A stretch of 64,000 nt of DNA from Streptococcus sp. LYSM12 (GCF_004569635.1 NZ_SPOZ01000018.1:1-64000); one strand, 5' to 3'. Counted from the first letter of the stretch, positions 26,440 through 35,745 are shown. Notes: generated by a model from the letters alone, not told the origin. Numbers and translations: made by a program.

Positions 26440-29256
26440 ATGAAATATAAGGCGATACTGATTGTAATGGCTTTCTTCTTAGGATTTGCTGCCATTCCGT
26501 CAATAGCTGCTGAAACTCTTCGTTTGGAACCAACCCAAGATTTAGCAGTTAAGTTTGGGGAAAGAGAAGGGCGAGTGCAGCTAGAGCAGGTAGGAGAGCA
26601 AGTCAAGATTGTAGTAGCAGATGTATCAGAAGTCGATCTTAAGCTAAAAGGTTATGTCTGGAATCAAGCTGAACAATCTGAACAGGCAGAAACAGTTGAT
26701 TTTACCTTGACTGAAACAGGAACTTATGAAGCTCTCTTAAGTAGGACAGGTCCTGCTGAAGTTGGTTCTTTTTCTTATATAGAAATCCGAACAGAGAAAG
26801 AAGATGGTCAGCAAGATGTAGTGGGGCAGTATTCTTTTGAATGGTCTCATCATCCCGAAGAAAGAGAAACAAAGGCGGATCCTAGTCTTGGTCAAATAGA
26901 TACTAGCCCAGACTTATCTCAAGTTCCAGGTCAACCTGAGTTGAATCAGCCAGAATTGCCTCAGTTTGAGAAAGAAACGGAGTCTGAGAAAGCTCCAGTT
27001 CTTAGGAGATTTCCTCGAGAATTGAGACAAGAGTTAGCTGAAGCAGCAGAAATAAAGCCTAGTGGCACGATTGAAATCCAGCAGATTGATGCCAATAACG
27101 GGACCTTTGATGTAGTCATCCGTGATATTCGCGCTCCGAAAGCAATTCAAGGTGTACGTGTTCCTGTCTGGACCAGTAAAAATGGTCAAGATGATTTACG
27201 GTGGTATGAGGCAAGTCGACAAGCAGATGGGACGTATTATATCAGGGTTCGCAATGAGAACCACAATCGTGAGACAGGTAGCTACCATGTGCATTACTAC
27301 TATCATTATGAAGATGGTAGCCAAGACGGGGTCGGTACGGCTCAAGTTGATCTTTCTCTGCCTACCAAACCTAGTGGTAAGATTGAAATCCAGCAGATTG
27401 ATGCCAATAACGGGACCTTTGATGTAGTCATCCGTGATATTCGCGCTCCGAAAGCAGTTCAAGGCGTACGTGTTCCTGTCTGGACCAGTAAAAATGGTCA
27501 AGATGATTTGCGGTGGTATGAGGCAAGTCGACAAGCAGATGGGACTTATTATGTCAGGGTTCGCAATGAGAACCACAATCGTGAAACAGGTAGCTACCAT
27601 GTGCATTACTACTATCATTATGAAGATGGTAGCCAAGAGGGGGTCGGCACAGCACGAGCTGATCTTCCTCTGCTTACCAAACCTAGTGGTAAGATTGAAA
27701 TCCAGCAGATTGATGCCAATAACGGGACCTTTGATGTAGTCATCCGTGATATTCGTGCTCCGAAAGCAGTTCAAGGCGTACGTGTTCCTGTCTGGACCAG
27801 TAAAAATGGTCAAGATGATTTACGGTGGTATGAGGCAAGTCGACAAGCAGATGGGACTTATTATGTCAAGGTTCGCAATGAGAACCACAATCGTGAGACA
27901 GGTAGCTACCATGTGCATTACTACTATCGCTATGAAGACGGTAGCCAAGAGGGGGTCGGCACAGCACGAGCTGATCTTCCTCTGCCTACTAAACCTAGTG
28001 GAACGATTGCTATTGAAAATCAAAATGGAGCAGATGGCCGCTTTGATGTAGTCATTTCCAACCTGAGAAGTCCCAAAGAAATTCAACGTATTTTTGTACC
28101 TGTCTGGTCTGCCAAAGGTGGACGAGACGATCTTCGTTGGTATGAAGCTACCAAGGTAGGAGATGGACTCTATAGGGTTTCGATCGATCCGAGCAACCAT
28201 GGCTATGATCAAGGTGTTTACCATGTTCACTGGCATGTTCAGTACACAGATGGCGTACGAGTAGGCGCTGGCACAACTCGGACAACAGTTAGCATAACGA
28301 ATGTAGTAGCACGAGCAGATATAGCGGTTCAAAAGTTGAATCAAGTAGAGGGAAGCTTTGAGGTTCATATCTCTAATCTCCGTGCCTCTGCTACTGTAGA
28401 TGCTGTCTATGTACCTGTTTGGGCTGAGGTAAATGGACAAAACGATATTATCTGGTATGAGGCTACTAAGCAAGTAGATGGGTCCTACAAGGTGGCGGTC
28501 TATGCGGGAAATCACCAGTTTGAAGAGGGGACCTATCATGCGCATGTCTATATTTTGAATCAAGGAAAGCATTATGGAGTAGGCGGAGTCAAGACACAGT
28601 TGAACGTGAGTCGTCGATCCAATACGGCTTTCATTGATGTAAGTAGCCATAATGGCTATTTGAGTGTGTCAGATTATCAACATCTAAAGAATCAAGGAAT
28701 TCGTGGGGTTGTCGTCAAGTTAACAGAAGGAACTTCTTATACCAATCCCTATGCCTCTTCTCAGATTTCCAATGCACGACAAGCAGGTTTGAAAGTATCA
28801 GCCTATCACTATTCCCATTTCACAACTCCAATAGAAGCTAAAGCCGAGGCTGCATACTTTGTTGCAGCAGCTAAGCGCTTTGGTCTATCAGCTAATACTG
28901 TCATGGTCAATGATATTGAGGAGCAAAAGACTCGCAAGAATATCAATGCCAATATGAAAGAATGGGAAGCAGAGATGCGCCGTCTGGGTTACGATAATTT
29001 GATTCATTATACGGGTGCTAGTTGGATTGATGTAAATACCTTGGGATATGCTGGACCGATTCAGACAGGGCAATTTGGACTTCGCAATTTCTGGGTAGCA
29101 CAATATCCTTATCAAACTATGACCTTTGACCAAGCCAAAAGTATGAGATTACATGCTGGTACAGCAGCTTGGCAGTATACTTCAACAGCCCAGTTACTAC
29201 CAAGTCGACATGTCTTTGATGTGAATATTGACTATACTGGTCGTTTTACAGATTAG
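26440..29256 (+). CDS. Secreted cell-wall protein: five Bsp-like repeats plus C-terminal GH25 domain
   Basis: A 938-residue protein starting MKYKAILIVMAFFLGF (start chosen after GGGGAATAAAA; the longer frame overlaps the tpiA terminator). It has a signal peptide to about 26 (IAA-E), an N-terminal beta domain (about 27-140), an acidic/proline linker (to about 204), five ~104-residue repeats of the GBS Bsp-like type (about 205-720) with VRVPVWTSKNGQDDLRWYEA, and a GH25 domain (about 725-938: FIDVSSHNG, MVNDIEE). Repeats 1-3 are almost identical. It likely binds the cell wall through the repeats and cuts the glycan; a role in cell shape or separation is inferred. Confidence 0.88.
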   Translation: MKYKAILIVMAFFLGFAAIPSIAAETLRLEPTQDLAVKFGEREGRVQLEQVGEQVKIVVADVSEVDLKLKGYVWNQAEQSEQAETVDFTLTETGTYEALLSRTGPAEVGSFSYIEIRTEKEDGQQDVVGQYSFEWSHHPEERETKADPSLGQIDTSPDLSQVPGQPELNQPELPQFEKETESEKAPVLRRFPRELRQELAEAAEIKPSGTIEIQQIDANNGTFDVVIRDIRAPKAIQGVRVPVWTSKNGQDDLRWYEASRQADGTYYIRVRNENHNRETGSYHVHYYYHYEDGSQDGVGTAQVDLSLPTKPSGKIEIQQIDANNGTFDVVIRDIRAPKAVQGVRVPVWTSKNGQDDLRWYEASRQADGTYYVRVRNENHNRETGSYHVHYYYHYEDGSQEGVGTARADLPLLTKPSGKIEIQQIDANNGTFDVVIRDIRAPKAVQGVRVPVWTSKNGQDDLRWYEASRQADGTYYVKVRNENHNRETGSYHVHYYYRYEDGSQEGVGTARADLPLPTKPSGTIAIENQNGADGRFDVVISNLRSPKEIQRIFVPVWSAKGGRDDLRWYEATKVGDGLYRVSIDPSNHGYDQGVYHVHWHVQYTDGVRVGAGTTRTTVSITNVVARADIAVQKLNQVEGSFEVHISNLRASATVDAVYVPVWAEVNGQNDIIWYEATKQVDGSYKVAVYAGNHQFEEGTYHAHVYILNQGKHYGVGGVKTQLNVSRRSNTAFIDVSSHNGYLSVSDYQHLKNQGIRGVVVKLTEGTSYTNPYASSQISNARQAGLKVSAYHYSHFTTPIEAKAEAAYFVAAAKRFGLSANTVMVNDIEEQKTRKNINANMKEWEAEMRRLGYDNLIHYTGASWIDVNTLGYAGPIQTGQFGLRNFWVAQYPYQTMTFDQAKSMRLHAGTAAWQYTSTAQLLPSRHVFDVNIDYTGRFTD
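27055..27990 (+). repeat. Three near-identical 312-bp tandem repeats within the Bsp-repeat gene
   Basis: Units begin at 27055, 27367 and 27679 with exactly 312-bp spacing and a few substitutions each. The fourth and fifth units (27991 on) are clearly diverged. Recent expansion of 104-codon modules is implied; copy number may vary between strains. Confidence 0.9.
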
Positions 29257-29320
29257 GATTTTTAAAAACAAGGTGACAAATAGGCAGATTAAAAAGCCTG
29301 AATTTGAAAATATACAAACG

Positions 29321-29371
29321 AAAAATCGCTTAAATCAAAGGTTGAAAGACCTTGATATGAAGCGATTTTTG
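29321..29371 (+). terminator. Terminator of the Bsp/GH25 gene
   Basis: AAAATCGCTTAAATCAAAGG pairs with CCTTGATATGAAGCGATTTT, followed by a T-run; nearly the same hairpin as at 10674. Confidence 0.75.
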
Positions 29372-29384
29372 CTATTTTTGATTT

Positions 29385-29544
29385 TATAGCCGTTTCGTTT
29401 ATTTTTAGTACTAGGCAAGGAGTCGCAGGTAGTTGAAATAGTTGATAACTATTTCAAGTGACAGATAAGAAAAGTGTAACTTTTCTCAATGGTACAGCAA
29501 GACGAGTTAACGAAGCAATAAAAAATATAAACTAAAGGACTATA
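29385..29544 (-). mobile_element. MITE copy 5 with a ~55-bp internal insertion
   Basis: Both TIRs are present, but the centre contains two extra hairpins, TTGAAATAGTTGATAACTAT-type and AGAAAAGTGTAACTTTTCT. The element is 160 bp instead of 105. Confidence 0.8.
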
Positions 29545-29614
29545 AATGAGTATGATTTTTCATGGAGTATCGATTGTCCCCCAGCGAATCTTCCTTAGTT
29601 AGAACTACAAAATA

Positions 29615-29673
29615 AAAGAGTGAGGGAAGTCGATTTTTATCAAATGACGACTTCAGCCATACTCTTGTCTTTT
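29615..29673 (-). terminator. murN operon terminator
   Basis: AAGAGT..GAAGTCG (29616-29632 region) pairs with CGACTTC..ACTCTT (29648-29665), giving T-runs on both strands right after the murN stop codon. Confidence 0.65.
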
Positions 29674-30834
29674 TTATCTACCTAGTATTTTTTTAACCAG
29701 GGTTAGGAATTTAGCCTTGAGTGGATGTGGGTAATAACGGAAAGTTCCCGTCAGACGAAAGACTGCTCCATTAAAGTTTTGTTTGAAACGCAAGACGCCA
29801 TCTGATCCATCAAAGAGACCACTAATACCAAGGAAGTTGTAAGTCGGTACTTGAGTTTCAATGCCTTGGAGCATGGCAGTATATTGCAGGAGGAAAGGAG
29901 CTGCTAACTTTTGAAAGTTGGCAGCTGATCCGCCAAATAGATAGGTTACTTCTGATGGAAGGTAAATCATAAGGCCACCTGCAAGTGGGACAATTTCATC
30001 TCCGTAGTGCTCTGCAAAGGGCTTTAGCAAGGTAATTGCTTTTTCGATACTGGTCTTTTCTTGCTTACTGCTAGCAGTAGTAAGAGTTACTTGGAGCTGT
30101 TTGATTGCTTCTGTGAACTGAATCTCAGCAACAAGAAATGCTGTTTTGGTCTGAAAACTATCAAAAAAGTGTTGGTAATACAAATGATCCTTACTTGAAA
30201 AGCCTTGGCGCTTTCCAGTTTCTTGTACGAGTTGGGCAAATGTATCCAATTCATGGCGTTTGAGTGCTCGAACGTTGATGCCTAATTGTTTGGCTTTTTT
30301 GATATTACGCTGGCTATTTTTATTAAATGAAGTTAATAAACTCTGGGTATCAAGGCTTGAGAGATCCTTGACATAGTGCCAACTTGGCTCTCCATCGGGA
30401 TAGCCAGTTTGCAGTCCATCAAATTGATAGCCCAAGTCTGTCAGGGTTGCTATTAGGTCTGTCTGTTCAGGACTGACTGCTGTTCCATAGCTATCAAATT
30501 GTTGATAAATATCGTATGGCTTAACTACTAATTCTAAGGCTCCTTTTGTCTTAGCATAGGACCTTAGTTTTTGATAAAAGGGCCTTATGTAGGTCGCATC
30601 AGTAGAGACAGGACCAGCATTGATCTCCATGTGGAGCCCTCCTGCCATTTTAAGTGTATAGACAAGGGCTGAGACAGCAATCTCGCCTGTAGTAGCGCGA
30701 TAGCCTACATAGTCAACTTCTGCTCCACGTTTGGCAAATAGGTCTGCCATTTCAGGAGTTTGCATAAAGGAGAGACGTGATGCCTGGGCGGTATGAGCGA
30801 TAAATTCTTCTTTTGTCAGTATTGTAAACGACAT
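29674..30834 (-). CDS. murN: FemX/MurN-type aminoacyltransferase (peptidoglycan cross-bridge)
   Basis: A 386-residue FemABX protein: two GNAT-like domains with an inserted helical arm (about residues 240-285). Motifs include MQTPEMADLF, EINAGPV, and the C-terminal YNFLGISGLFDGSDGVLRFK, characteristic of Fem enzymes. These cytosolic enzymes add amino acids from aminoacyl-tRNA to the lysine of lipid II. It lies directly downstream of a second Fem gene, the pneumococcal murM-murN order, so it probably adds the second residue. Last gene of a four-gene minus-strand operon. Confidence 0.85.
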   Translation of the reverse strand: MSFTILTKEEFIAHTAQASRLSFMQTPEMADLFAKRGAEVDYVGYRATTGEIAVSALVYTLKMAGGLHMEINAGPVSTDATYIRPFYQKLRSYAKTKGALELVVKPYDIYQQFDSYGTAVSPEQTDLIATLTDLGYQFDGLQTGYPDGEPSWHYVKDLSSLDTQSLLTSFNKNSQRNIKKAKQLGINVRALKRHELDTFAQLVQETGKRQGFSSKDHLYYQHFFDSFQTKTAFLVAEIQFTEAIKQLQVTLTTASSKQEKTSIEKAITLLKPFAEHYGDEIVPLAGGLMIYLPSEVTYLFGGSAANFQKLAAPFLLQYTAMLQGIETQVPTYNFLGISGLFDGSDGVLRFKQNFNGAVFRLTGTFRYYPHPLKAKFLTLVKKILGR

Positions 30835-30845
30835 GTATCTCCTTT

Positions 30846-32060
30846 CTAGGAATGGTTATTACGTATTTTTTTACGAATGGTATAGGCAAGTTGAAACAAT
30901 GGTGAGAGAAGTGAAGTAGCTAGACTAAATTCACCGATATATTCTTCAATAGTTGGGTTAAAATTGGACTTGAATTTGGTCAAGCCGTCATCGAGACTAC
31001 CTTCTACGCCTCCCATGTTGGCCCAGACAATCCCATCTTCAAATGCTTCTTGGAATACAGTAGGATAAAGAGAATACTGAGGATAGAATTTTCGGAAATC
31101 ATCATTCATCCCAGCATAGAGCATCTCCATGACGTTGCCAAAGCGGATTGATAAGATTCCTGCAATCACGACTTCCTGAGGATGTATGGAGGCAAATCCC
31201 TCGAATTCCTTGATGTATTTCTCGACAGATGCCTTTTGCTGGTTGAGCTTGGTTAAGCGTTTTTTCTGATGTGCTTCGGTTGTAGCTAGCTCTGTTTCAA
31301 TGCTAGCTAACTGCTCTTTGTATTCTGCTAGTCGTTTGGTGATATTGACCTTTGCTAAATGAAGATACAAGTCATCTTGATAGATATCTGACATTTTTTT
31401 AAAGTAATCGTAATTTCGGAGAGATACCCCTTTACGTGATTCAGTTAGGGCAACGACTGCAGCAAACTCTTTTAAATCAGCACTGGTACCGCGGTAACTG
31501 ATGACGCCTCGTGTCTGTGCATCTTTCATCAAGCGTTTGGTATGTTTGGGAAAGGTATTTACAATCTGCTCTGTGGTATAGACGTTGGCTTGAAACCGTG
31601 GCTGAATACTGTCTTGAATCTGAAGTGTGCGGCCGCTCCAAGTAGCACCTGCTGTTATCAGAGAGTTAATTGCAGTCAAGGTTTCTTGTTTTTCATCAAC
31701 TGTTTCACCGATATGATATTGCTTTAAATGGAGATTGGGATCAAATTTAATAAAAACACTGCGGTATTTTTTAGCAATCTGTTTCAATGACTTTACGACG
31801 AAGCGAACCAATGTTTGATTTGTATAATCCATAATCGGACCGCGGGGGATATACATCATGGTCCAGCCCAATGGGAGGGGTTGGATGAGGATAGAGGCAA
31901 CTGCAACAAGTGTCTGGTCTTGATAAAAACCAACGCGTTCGTTGCCCCAGTTATCCTTTACTTTCGCCCAAGAGCTACTTTGTAAGAGATTGTTTTGCGG
32001 ATGTTGTTTAACAAAAGCGTCGTGTTCCTCTGCCGAGATACCTATCTTGTATGTGTACAT
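30846..32060 (-). CDS. murM: FemX/MurM-type aminoacyltransferase (peptidoglycan cross-bridge)
   Basis: A 404-residue FemABX enzyme starting MYTYKIGISAEEH, with LLQSSSWAKVKDNWG, MMYIPRGPIMDY, a coiled-coil arm around residues 225-285 and the C-terminal WANMGGVEGSLDDGLTKFK. It should attach the first cross-bridge residue (Ala/Ser) to lipid II lysine using charged tRNA. Its ATG overlaps the HAD stop (TGATG), so translation is coupled. A GTG 15 nt upstream is possible. MurM and MurN influence beta-lactam resistance in pneumococci. Confidence 0.85.
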   Translation of the reverse strand: MYTYKIGISAEEHDAFVKQHPQNNLLQSSSWAKVKDNWGNERVGFYQDQTLVAVASILIQPLPLGWTMMYIPRGPIMDYTNQTLVRFVVKSLKQIAKKYRSVFIKFDPNLHLKQYHIGETVDEKQETLTAINSLITAGATWSGRTLQIQDSIQPRFQANVYTTEQIVNTFPKHTKRLMKDAQTRGVISYRGTSADLKEFAAVVALTESRKGVSLRNYDYFKKMSDIYQDDLYLHLAKVNITKRLAEYKEQLASIETELATTEAHQKKRLTKLNQQKASVEKYIKEFEGFASIHPQEVVIAGILSIRFGNVMEMLYAGMNDDFRKFYPQYSLYPTVFQEAFEDGIVWANMGGVEGSLDDGLTKFKSNFNPTIEEYIGEFSLATSLLSPLFQLAYTIRKKIRNNHS

Positions 32061-32869
32061 CAATTCAATACCCACTCTCTAATAGCATGTGCAACTCCAT
32101 GTTCATCGTTTGATTTGGTAATGTGAGTCGCGATTTTTTTGATATCAGGACTACCGTTTTCCATCACGACAGCCGTGCCTACGACTTCTAGCATGGAGCG
32201 GTCATTTTCTTGGTCGCCTATAGCCATGGTCTGGTCTAAGGTTAGTCCTAGTAAGGCACTGAGTTGCTTGATAGCTTCCCCTTTGTTAACGGTTTTAGGT
32301 GTTATTTCTAGGTAGAAAGGTGCTGATTTTGCAACATTGAAGCGTTTCGTAAGAGCAACTGGAATCTGTGCAATAGCAGCATCAAGCTTTTCAGGCTCGT
32401 CCACTAGCATCATCTTGATAATATCCTTATCCGCCATTTCTTCTGGTGTTCGATAAAAGACAGGTGAATCAACTAACTGGGCTTCATAAATCGTATATTT
32501 TCCTATGTTGCGGTTGCTTGTATACAGACCGTCTTTTAAGCTTGCGTGCATTGGAAGTTCTAGTTGGCGTGACAGATATTCCCATTCCAGATAGTCTTCG
32601 TAGCTTAAGCCTTCTTTGATGACATCATTTTCTGTCGCTGTTTCTTGGACTAGTCCACCGTTAAAGGTGATGACATAATCTCCCTTGTCTAAGAGGTTTA
32701 ATTGGCTTAAAATGCGTTTGACACCAGAGATTGGGCGTCCAGTAGCAATGACAATTTTTACGCCTGCTTGTTTGGCATCTTGAATGGCTTGGTACACTTC
32801 GGGAGTGATTTCATGTTTGCTATTTAATAGAGTGCCATCAATGTCAATGGCTATAAGTTTTATATTCAT
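32060..32869 (-). CDS. Cof-type HAD-IIB sugar/nucleotide phosphatase
   Basis: A 269-residue HAD hydrolase: motif I DIDGTLLNS with nucleophile Asp, motif II ATGR, Lys of motif III near NKGEAI, motif IV IGDQENDRSML, and the C2B cap between motifs II and III. Substrate unknown; homologues act on sugar phosphates or FMN. It overlaps the HD gene by 4 nt (ATGA) and the murM start at its stop. HAD genes commonly sit beside murMN in streptococci. Confidence 0.88.
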   Translation of the reverse strand: MNIKLIAIDIDGTLLNSKHEITPEVYQAIQDAKQAGVKIVIATGRPISGVKRILSQLNLLDKGDYVITFNGGLVQETATENDVIKEGLSYEDYLEWEYLSRQLELPMHASLKDGLYTSNRNIGKYTIYEAQLVDSPVFYRTPEEMADKDIIKMMLVDEPEKLDAAIAQIPVALTKRFNVAKSAPFYLEITPKTVNKGEAIKQLSALLGLTLDQTMAIGDQENDRSMLEVVGTAVVMENGSPDIKKIATHITKSNDEHGVAHAIREWVLN

Positions 32870-34173
32870 CTGTGTTCTCCATAACTAAATTGGTCGTTGT
32901 GAATATAGCTTAAAAAAGTGGCATTTTGTGGGGCAAAGATGCTACTTTCTCTCAGCATTTCTTTCGGGAAATAGAAGCGACTATCGCCGTGAACCGTTCC
33001 TGCCAAAGAATGGACAATAGGAGAGAGCTGTGAAAGCTCAATCAGGCTACCGTCTTTGCGGACCATTTCAATCTGGGTCCGTTTTTTCTTGGCATTTGGT
33101 CGATAAATGTCATAGGGCAAGTCAAAATTGTGATGAATGGCTGTATAGTAGCTAGGTTCAAAGCCGACTTGATTGACAATCGCTTCTAAGATGGAAAGAT
33201 GTGCTTCGGTCTGGGGATCAAAGGTAATGGATTTGAAGACCTTGCGGTTCACATAGCGTTGGGCTAAATCGGATAAAATCTTGTCTGGACCATCAATCCA
33301 CGATTGGAAATAGGTATTCATGACACCGTCGTCTAAGGACAGATAGTCGTTTAAGTCAAACCGTTGTTCAAAGAAAGGAATCAACCGTGGAGAAGATAGT
33401 TTAAAGAAATCTTGCTGATCTTTATACAGGACTTTTGCTCGTTTGAGGAGGTTTTGCAGTAAGACCTCCATAGAGCGACTGGCAGGGTGGAAATAGACTT
33501 GCATATACATTTGATAGCGGCTGAGCACATAGTCTTCTACTGCGTGCATGCCGGATTCTTTAAAAGCAATCCCGTTTTCTGTCGGACGAATGACGCGTAA
33601 AATCCGTGTGAGGTCAAATTGCCCATAATTGGTTCCTGTAAAGTAGGAGTCACGGAGGAGATAATCCATACGGTCGACATCAATCTGACTGGAAATCAGC
33701 TGTACCACTTGCTTATTGGCATAGGTATGGCGGATGACACTGGCTACTTTTTCAGGAAAATCAGGGGCAATTTGTTGTAATAGATGATTGATTTCAGTCC
33801 CATTATGTGTGATGATTTGGCAGGTCATCTCCTCGTGATCTGTATCAAATAATCGCTCAAAGGTATGTGAATAAGCTCCGTGTCCTACATCATGTAACAA
33901 AGCAGCAACCATGGTCAAGAGCGAATCGTTGCTGTCCCAGATTGCTGCGTACTTGCTCTCGAAAGTGGAGACAATTTGCCGTGCAATCTCATAGGCTCCC
34001 AGACAATGCGAAAAGCGACTATGTTCACCACCATGAAAGGTATAGGATGTCGTTCCTAGTTGCTTGATGCGACGTAGCCGTTGAAATTCTTTAGTATTGA
34101 TTAAGTTGTAGATAAATTCATTATCTACAAGTATATAATTATGAACAGGGTCACGAAATACTTTCTCACTCAT
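32866..34173 (-). CDS. HD-domain phosphohydrolase (dNTPase-like)
   Basis: A 435-residue protein with the metal-binding HD motif: GGEHSRFSHCLGAYEIAR, HDVGHGAYSHTFE, and a later QIDVDRMDYLLRDS. It resembles SAMHD1/dGTPase-like proteins of Firmicutes (YwfO type), which hydrolyse dNTPs. TATAAT (34180-34185, minus strand, extended by TGA) ends 6 nt before the ATG, so the message appears leaderless. First gene of the operon; it diverges from the TauE gene. Confidence 0.87.
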   Translation of the reverse strand: MSEKVFRDPVHNYILVDNEFIYNLINTKEFQRLRRIKQLGTTSYTFHGGEHSRFSHCLGAYEIARQIVSTFESKYAAIWDSNDSLLTMVAALLHDVGHGAYSHTFERLFDTDHEEMTCQIITHNGTEINHLLQQIAPDFPEKVASVIRHTYANKQVVQLISSQIDVDRMDYLLRDSYFTGTNYGQFDLTRILRVIRPTENGIAFKESGMHAVEDYVLSRYQMYMQVYFHPASRSMEVLLQNLLKRAKVLYKDQQDFFKLSSPRLIPFFEQRFDLNDYLSLDDGVMNTYFQSWIDGPDKILSDLAQRYVNRKVFKSITFDPQTEAHLSILEAIVNQVGFEPSYYTAIHHNFDLPYDIYRPNAKKKRTQIEMVRKDGSLIELSQLSPIVHSLAGTVHGDSRFYFPKEMLRESSIFAPQNATFLSYIHNDQFSYGEHR

Positions 34174-34179
34174 TCTTTT

Positions 34180-34188
34180 ATTATATCA
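34180..34188 (-). promoter_or_regulatory. HD-HAD-murMN operon promoter, leaderless
   Basis: Minus strand TGATATAAT (extended -10) followed by AAAAGA and ATG; no Shine-Dalgarno. The -35 is poor. Confidence 0.6.
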
Positions 34189-34243
34189 AAAAAACAACGA
34201 TTGTGCTGTTGTGAACTATTTGATGGTTTCGAGTCAAAAGCTG

Positions 34244-34272
34244 TTTACGAAAGAAAGGTTTCATATTATAAT
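34244..34272 (+). promoter_or_regulatory. tauE promoter, leaderless
   Basis: TTTACG (34244-34249), 17-bp spacer, TATAAT (34267-34272), then only six bases to the ATG at 34279. Confidence 0.75.
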
Positions 34273-34278
34273 AGAACT

Positions 34279-35172
34279 ATGACAAATCAGATAATCGTAT
34301 GTTTTATTCAGTTTCTGTTGGTAGGGCTGATAGTATGGATAGCTTGGACTATCTTTTCTTATGCTAAAAAATACCGAATTGATCTTCGGGAACGTTTTTG
34401 GACAGGTTTTGGTATCGGCTTTATCACTGATTTACTAGATACTTTGGGAATCGGGACTTTTGCGACCACTACAACCCTCTTTAAGGTGACCAAGCTAGTG
34501 GAAGATGATAGAAAGATTCCTGCGACTATGACAACAGCCCATATCATTCCCGTTTTAGTGGAAGCCTTACTTTTTGTCACCATTGTCCAGGTTGATTTGC
34601 AGACCTTGGTAGCCATGGCGACGGCAGCCTTTTTGGGGGCTTTTGTTGGAGCAAGAGTGACCCAGCATTGGGACACTCAAAAAGTTCAGCGGATTTTAGG
34701 GATTTTGCTAGTCATTGCAGCTTTTTTTATGGTTTATCGTATGGTGACCAATCCTGGAGCTGATTTGACCGATGATGTGCATGGCTTATCAGGCTGGAAA
34801 TTATTGGTTGGAGTTATTTTTGACTTTATCATTGGTATGTTGATGAGTATGGGCTTGGGCAATTATGCTCCTGAGTTGATTTTCTTTTCACTCATGGGAA
34901 TCAGTCCAGCTATTGCCTTGCCTGTTATGATGGTAAACGCGGCTATGATTATGACGGCAGGAGCCAAGCAATTCATCAAGTCAGGTCGAGTTCATTGGCC
35001 GGGTGTTCTTGGGATTATTGTTGGAGGCGTCTTTGGCGTGTTATTAGCGGCTAAGTTTTTGAGTAGCTTAGATGTCAATAATCTGAAAATGCTCGTGGTC
35101 TTTATTGCATCTTATACAGGCTTGTCCTTGTTGAGTTCATCATTTGTATCACCTATAAAGGAGAAAAAATGA
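34279..35172 (+). CDS. TauE/SafE family sulfite/anion exporter-like membrane protein
   Basis: A 297-residue protein with eight or so helices in two homologous halves (FWTGFGIGFITDLLDTLGIG near residue 35 and a related GMLMSMGLGNYAPELIFF near 190), the TauE/SafE layout. Related proteins move sulfoacetate or other organic anions; the substrate here is unknown. The frame is open from 34141, but the promoter lies inside that stretch, so 34279 is chosen. It overlaps the DUF1934 start by 4 nt. Confidence 0.82.
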   Translation: MTNQIIVCFIQFLLVGLIVWIAWTIFSYAKKYRIDLRERFWTGFGIGFITDLLDTLGIGTFATTTTLFKVTKLVEDDRKIPATMTTAHIIPVLVEALLFVTIVQVDLQTLVAMATAAFLGAFVGARVTQHWDTQKVQRILGILLVIAAFFMVYRMVTNPGADLTDDVHGLSGWKLLVGVIFDFIIGMLMSMGLGNYAPELIFFSLMGISPAIALPVMMVNAAMIMTAGAKQFIKSGRVHWPGVLGIIVGGVFGVLLAAKFLSSLDVNNLKMLVVFIASYTGLSLLSSSFVSPIKEKK

Positions 35173-35555
35173 AGCTAGTCATTCAAAATAACATCAATCT
35201 TGACGGTGAAGTGGAAGTGGTGGAGGAAATTCGTGATGTTGAAGTCGTTGAAAAAGGCGATGTTCTCTATCTGACTTATCAAAACGAAGAAAAGGAAAGT
35301 GTCGTTTTGAAAATTAGTGACAAGGATTGCACTATGACACGCTTTTCTGAGCCTACGTCTGTCATGCGGTTTAGTGATAAGGGAATAACAACGACTCGGA
35401 TTGCAACACCAGTCGGCATTCAAATTCTTAATGTAGTGACAGACACCTATCAAAAAGAGGGGGAGCAAGTGGTTATTCGCTATGCGCTTCAAATTCCTCA
35501 GACTGGGCAAGATTTAGCCCGCTATCATTTGAAGATAAAATGGGGGAGTTTCTAG
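35169..35555 (+). CDS. DUF1934 beta-barrel protein (YwiB-like)
   Basis: A 128-residue beta-rich protein of DUF1934, a lipocalin-like family in Firmicutes of unknown function, with TRFSEPTSVMRFSDKG and a C-terminal YALQIPQTGQDLARYHLKI. Start ATG overlaps the exporter stop (ATGA) and GGAG lies upstream, so the two are co-translated. No signal peptide. Confidence 0.75.
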   Translation: MKLVIQNNINLDGEVEVVEEIRDVEVVEKGDVLYLTYQNEEKESVVLKISDKDCTMTRFSEPTSVMRFSDKGITTTRIATPVGIQILNVVTDTYQKEGEQVVIRYALQIPQTGQDLARYHLKIKWGSF

Positions 35556-35564
35556 AAAAAATCC

Positions 35565-35593
35565 TTGCAAATAGGTTCAACATTTGCTATAAT
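35565..35593 (+). promoter_or_regulatory. Promoter of the riboswitch-ATPase transcript
   Basis: TTGCAA (35565-35570), 17-bp spacer, TATAAT (35588-35593) extended by TGC. Confidence 0.8.
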
Positions 35594-35602
35594 GTTCAAC
35601 AT

Positions 35603-35716
35603 ATCAAGGGAGTAGCTGACGGAAGTATCCGTTACAAGGTCGTCAATCCGAAAGAAATTTCCGGCCTTGTATGAAATAGCGAGACTTGTTTGAATAAAAC
35701 AAGTCTCTTTTTGTGT
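35603..35716 (+). ncRNA. yybP-ykoY (Mn2+) riboswitch with terminator
   Basis: Contains the conserved AGGGAGTAGC, the GTCGTCAATCCG strand, paired CCG/CGG segments and GAAATAGCGAGACTTG of the yybP-ykoY aptamer. AGACTTGTTT then pairs with AAACAAGTCT, followed by CTTTTTG, an intrinsic terminator in the expression platform. The gene behind it is a cation P-type ATPase, the same arrangement as pneumococcal mgtA. Confidence 0.88.
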
Positions 35717-35745
35717 TTTCAAAAAGGGACAAGAAGGAGAAGAAC

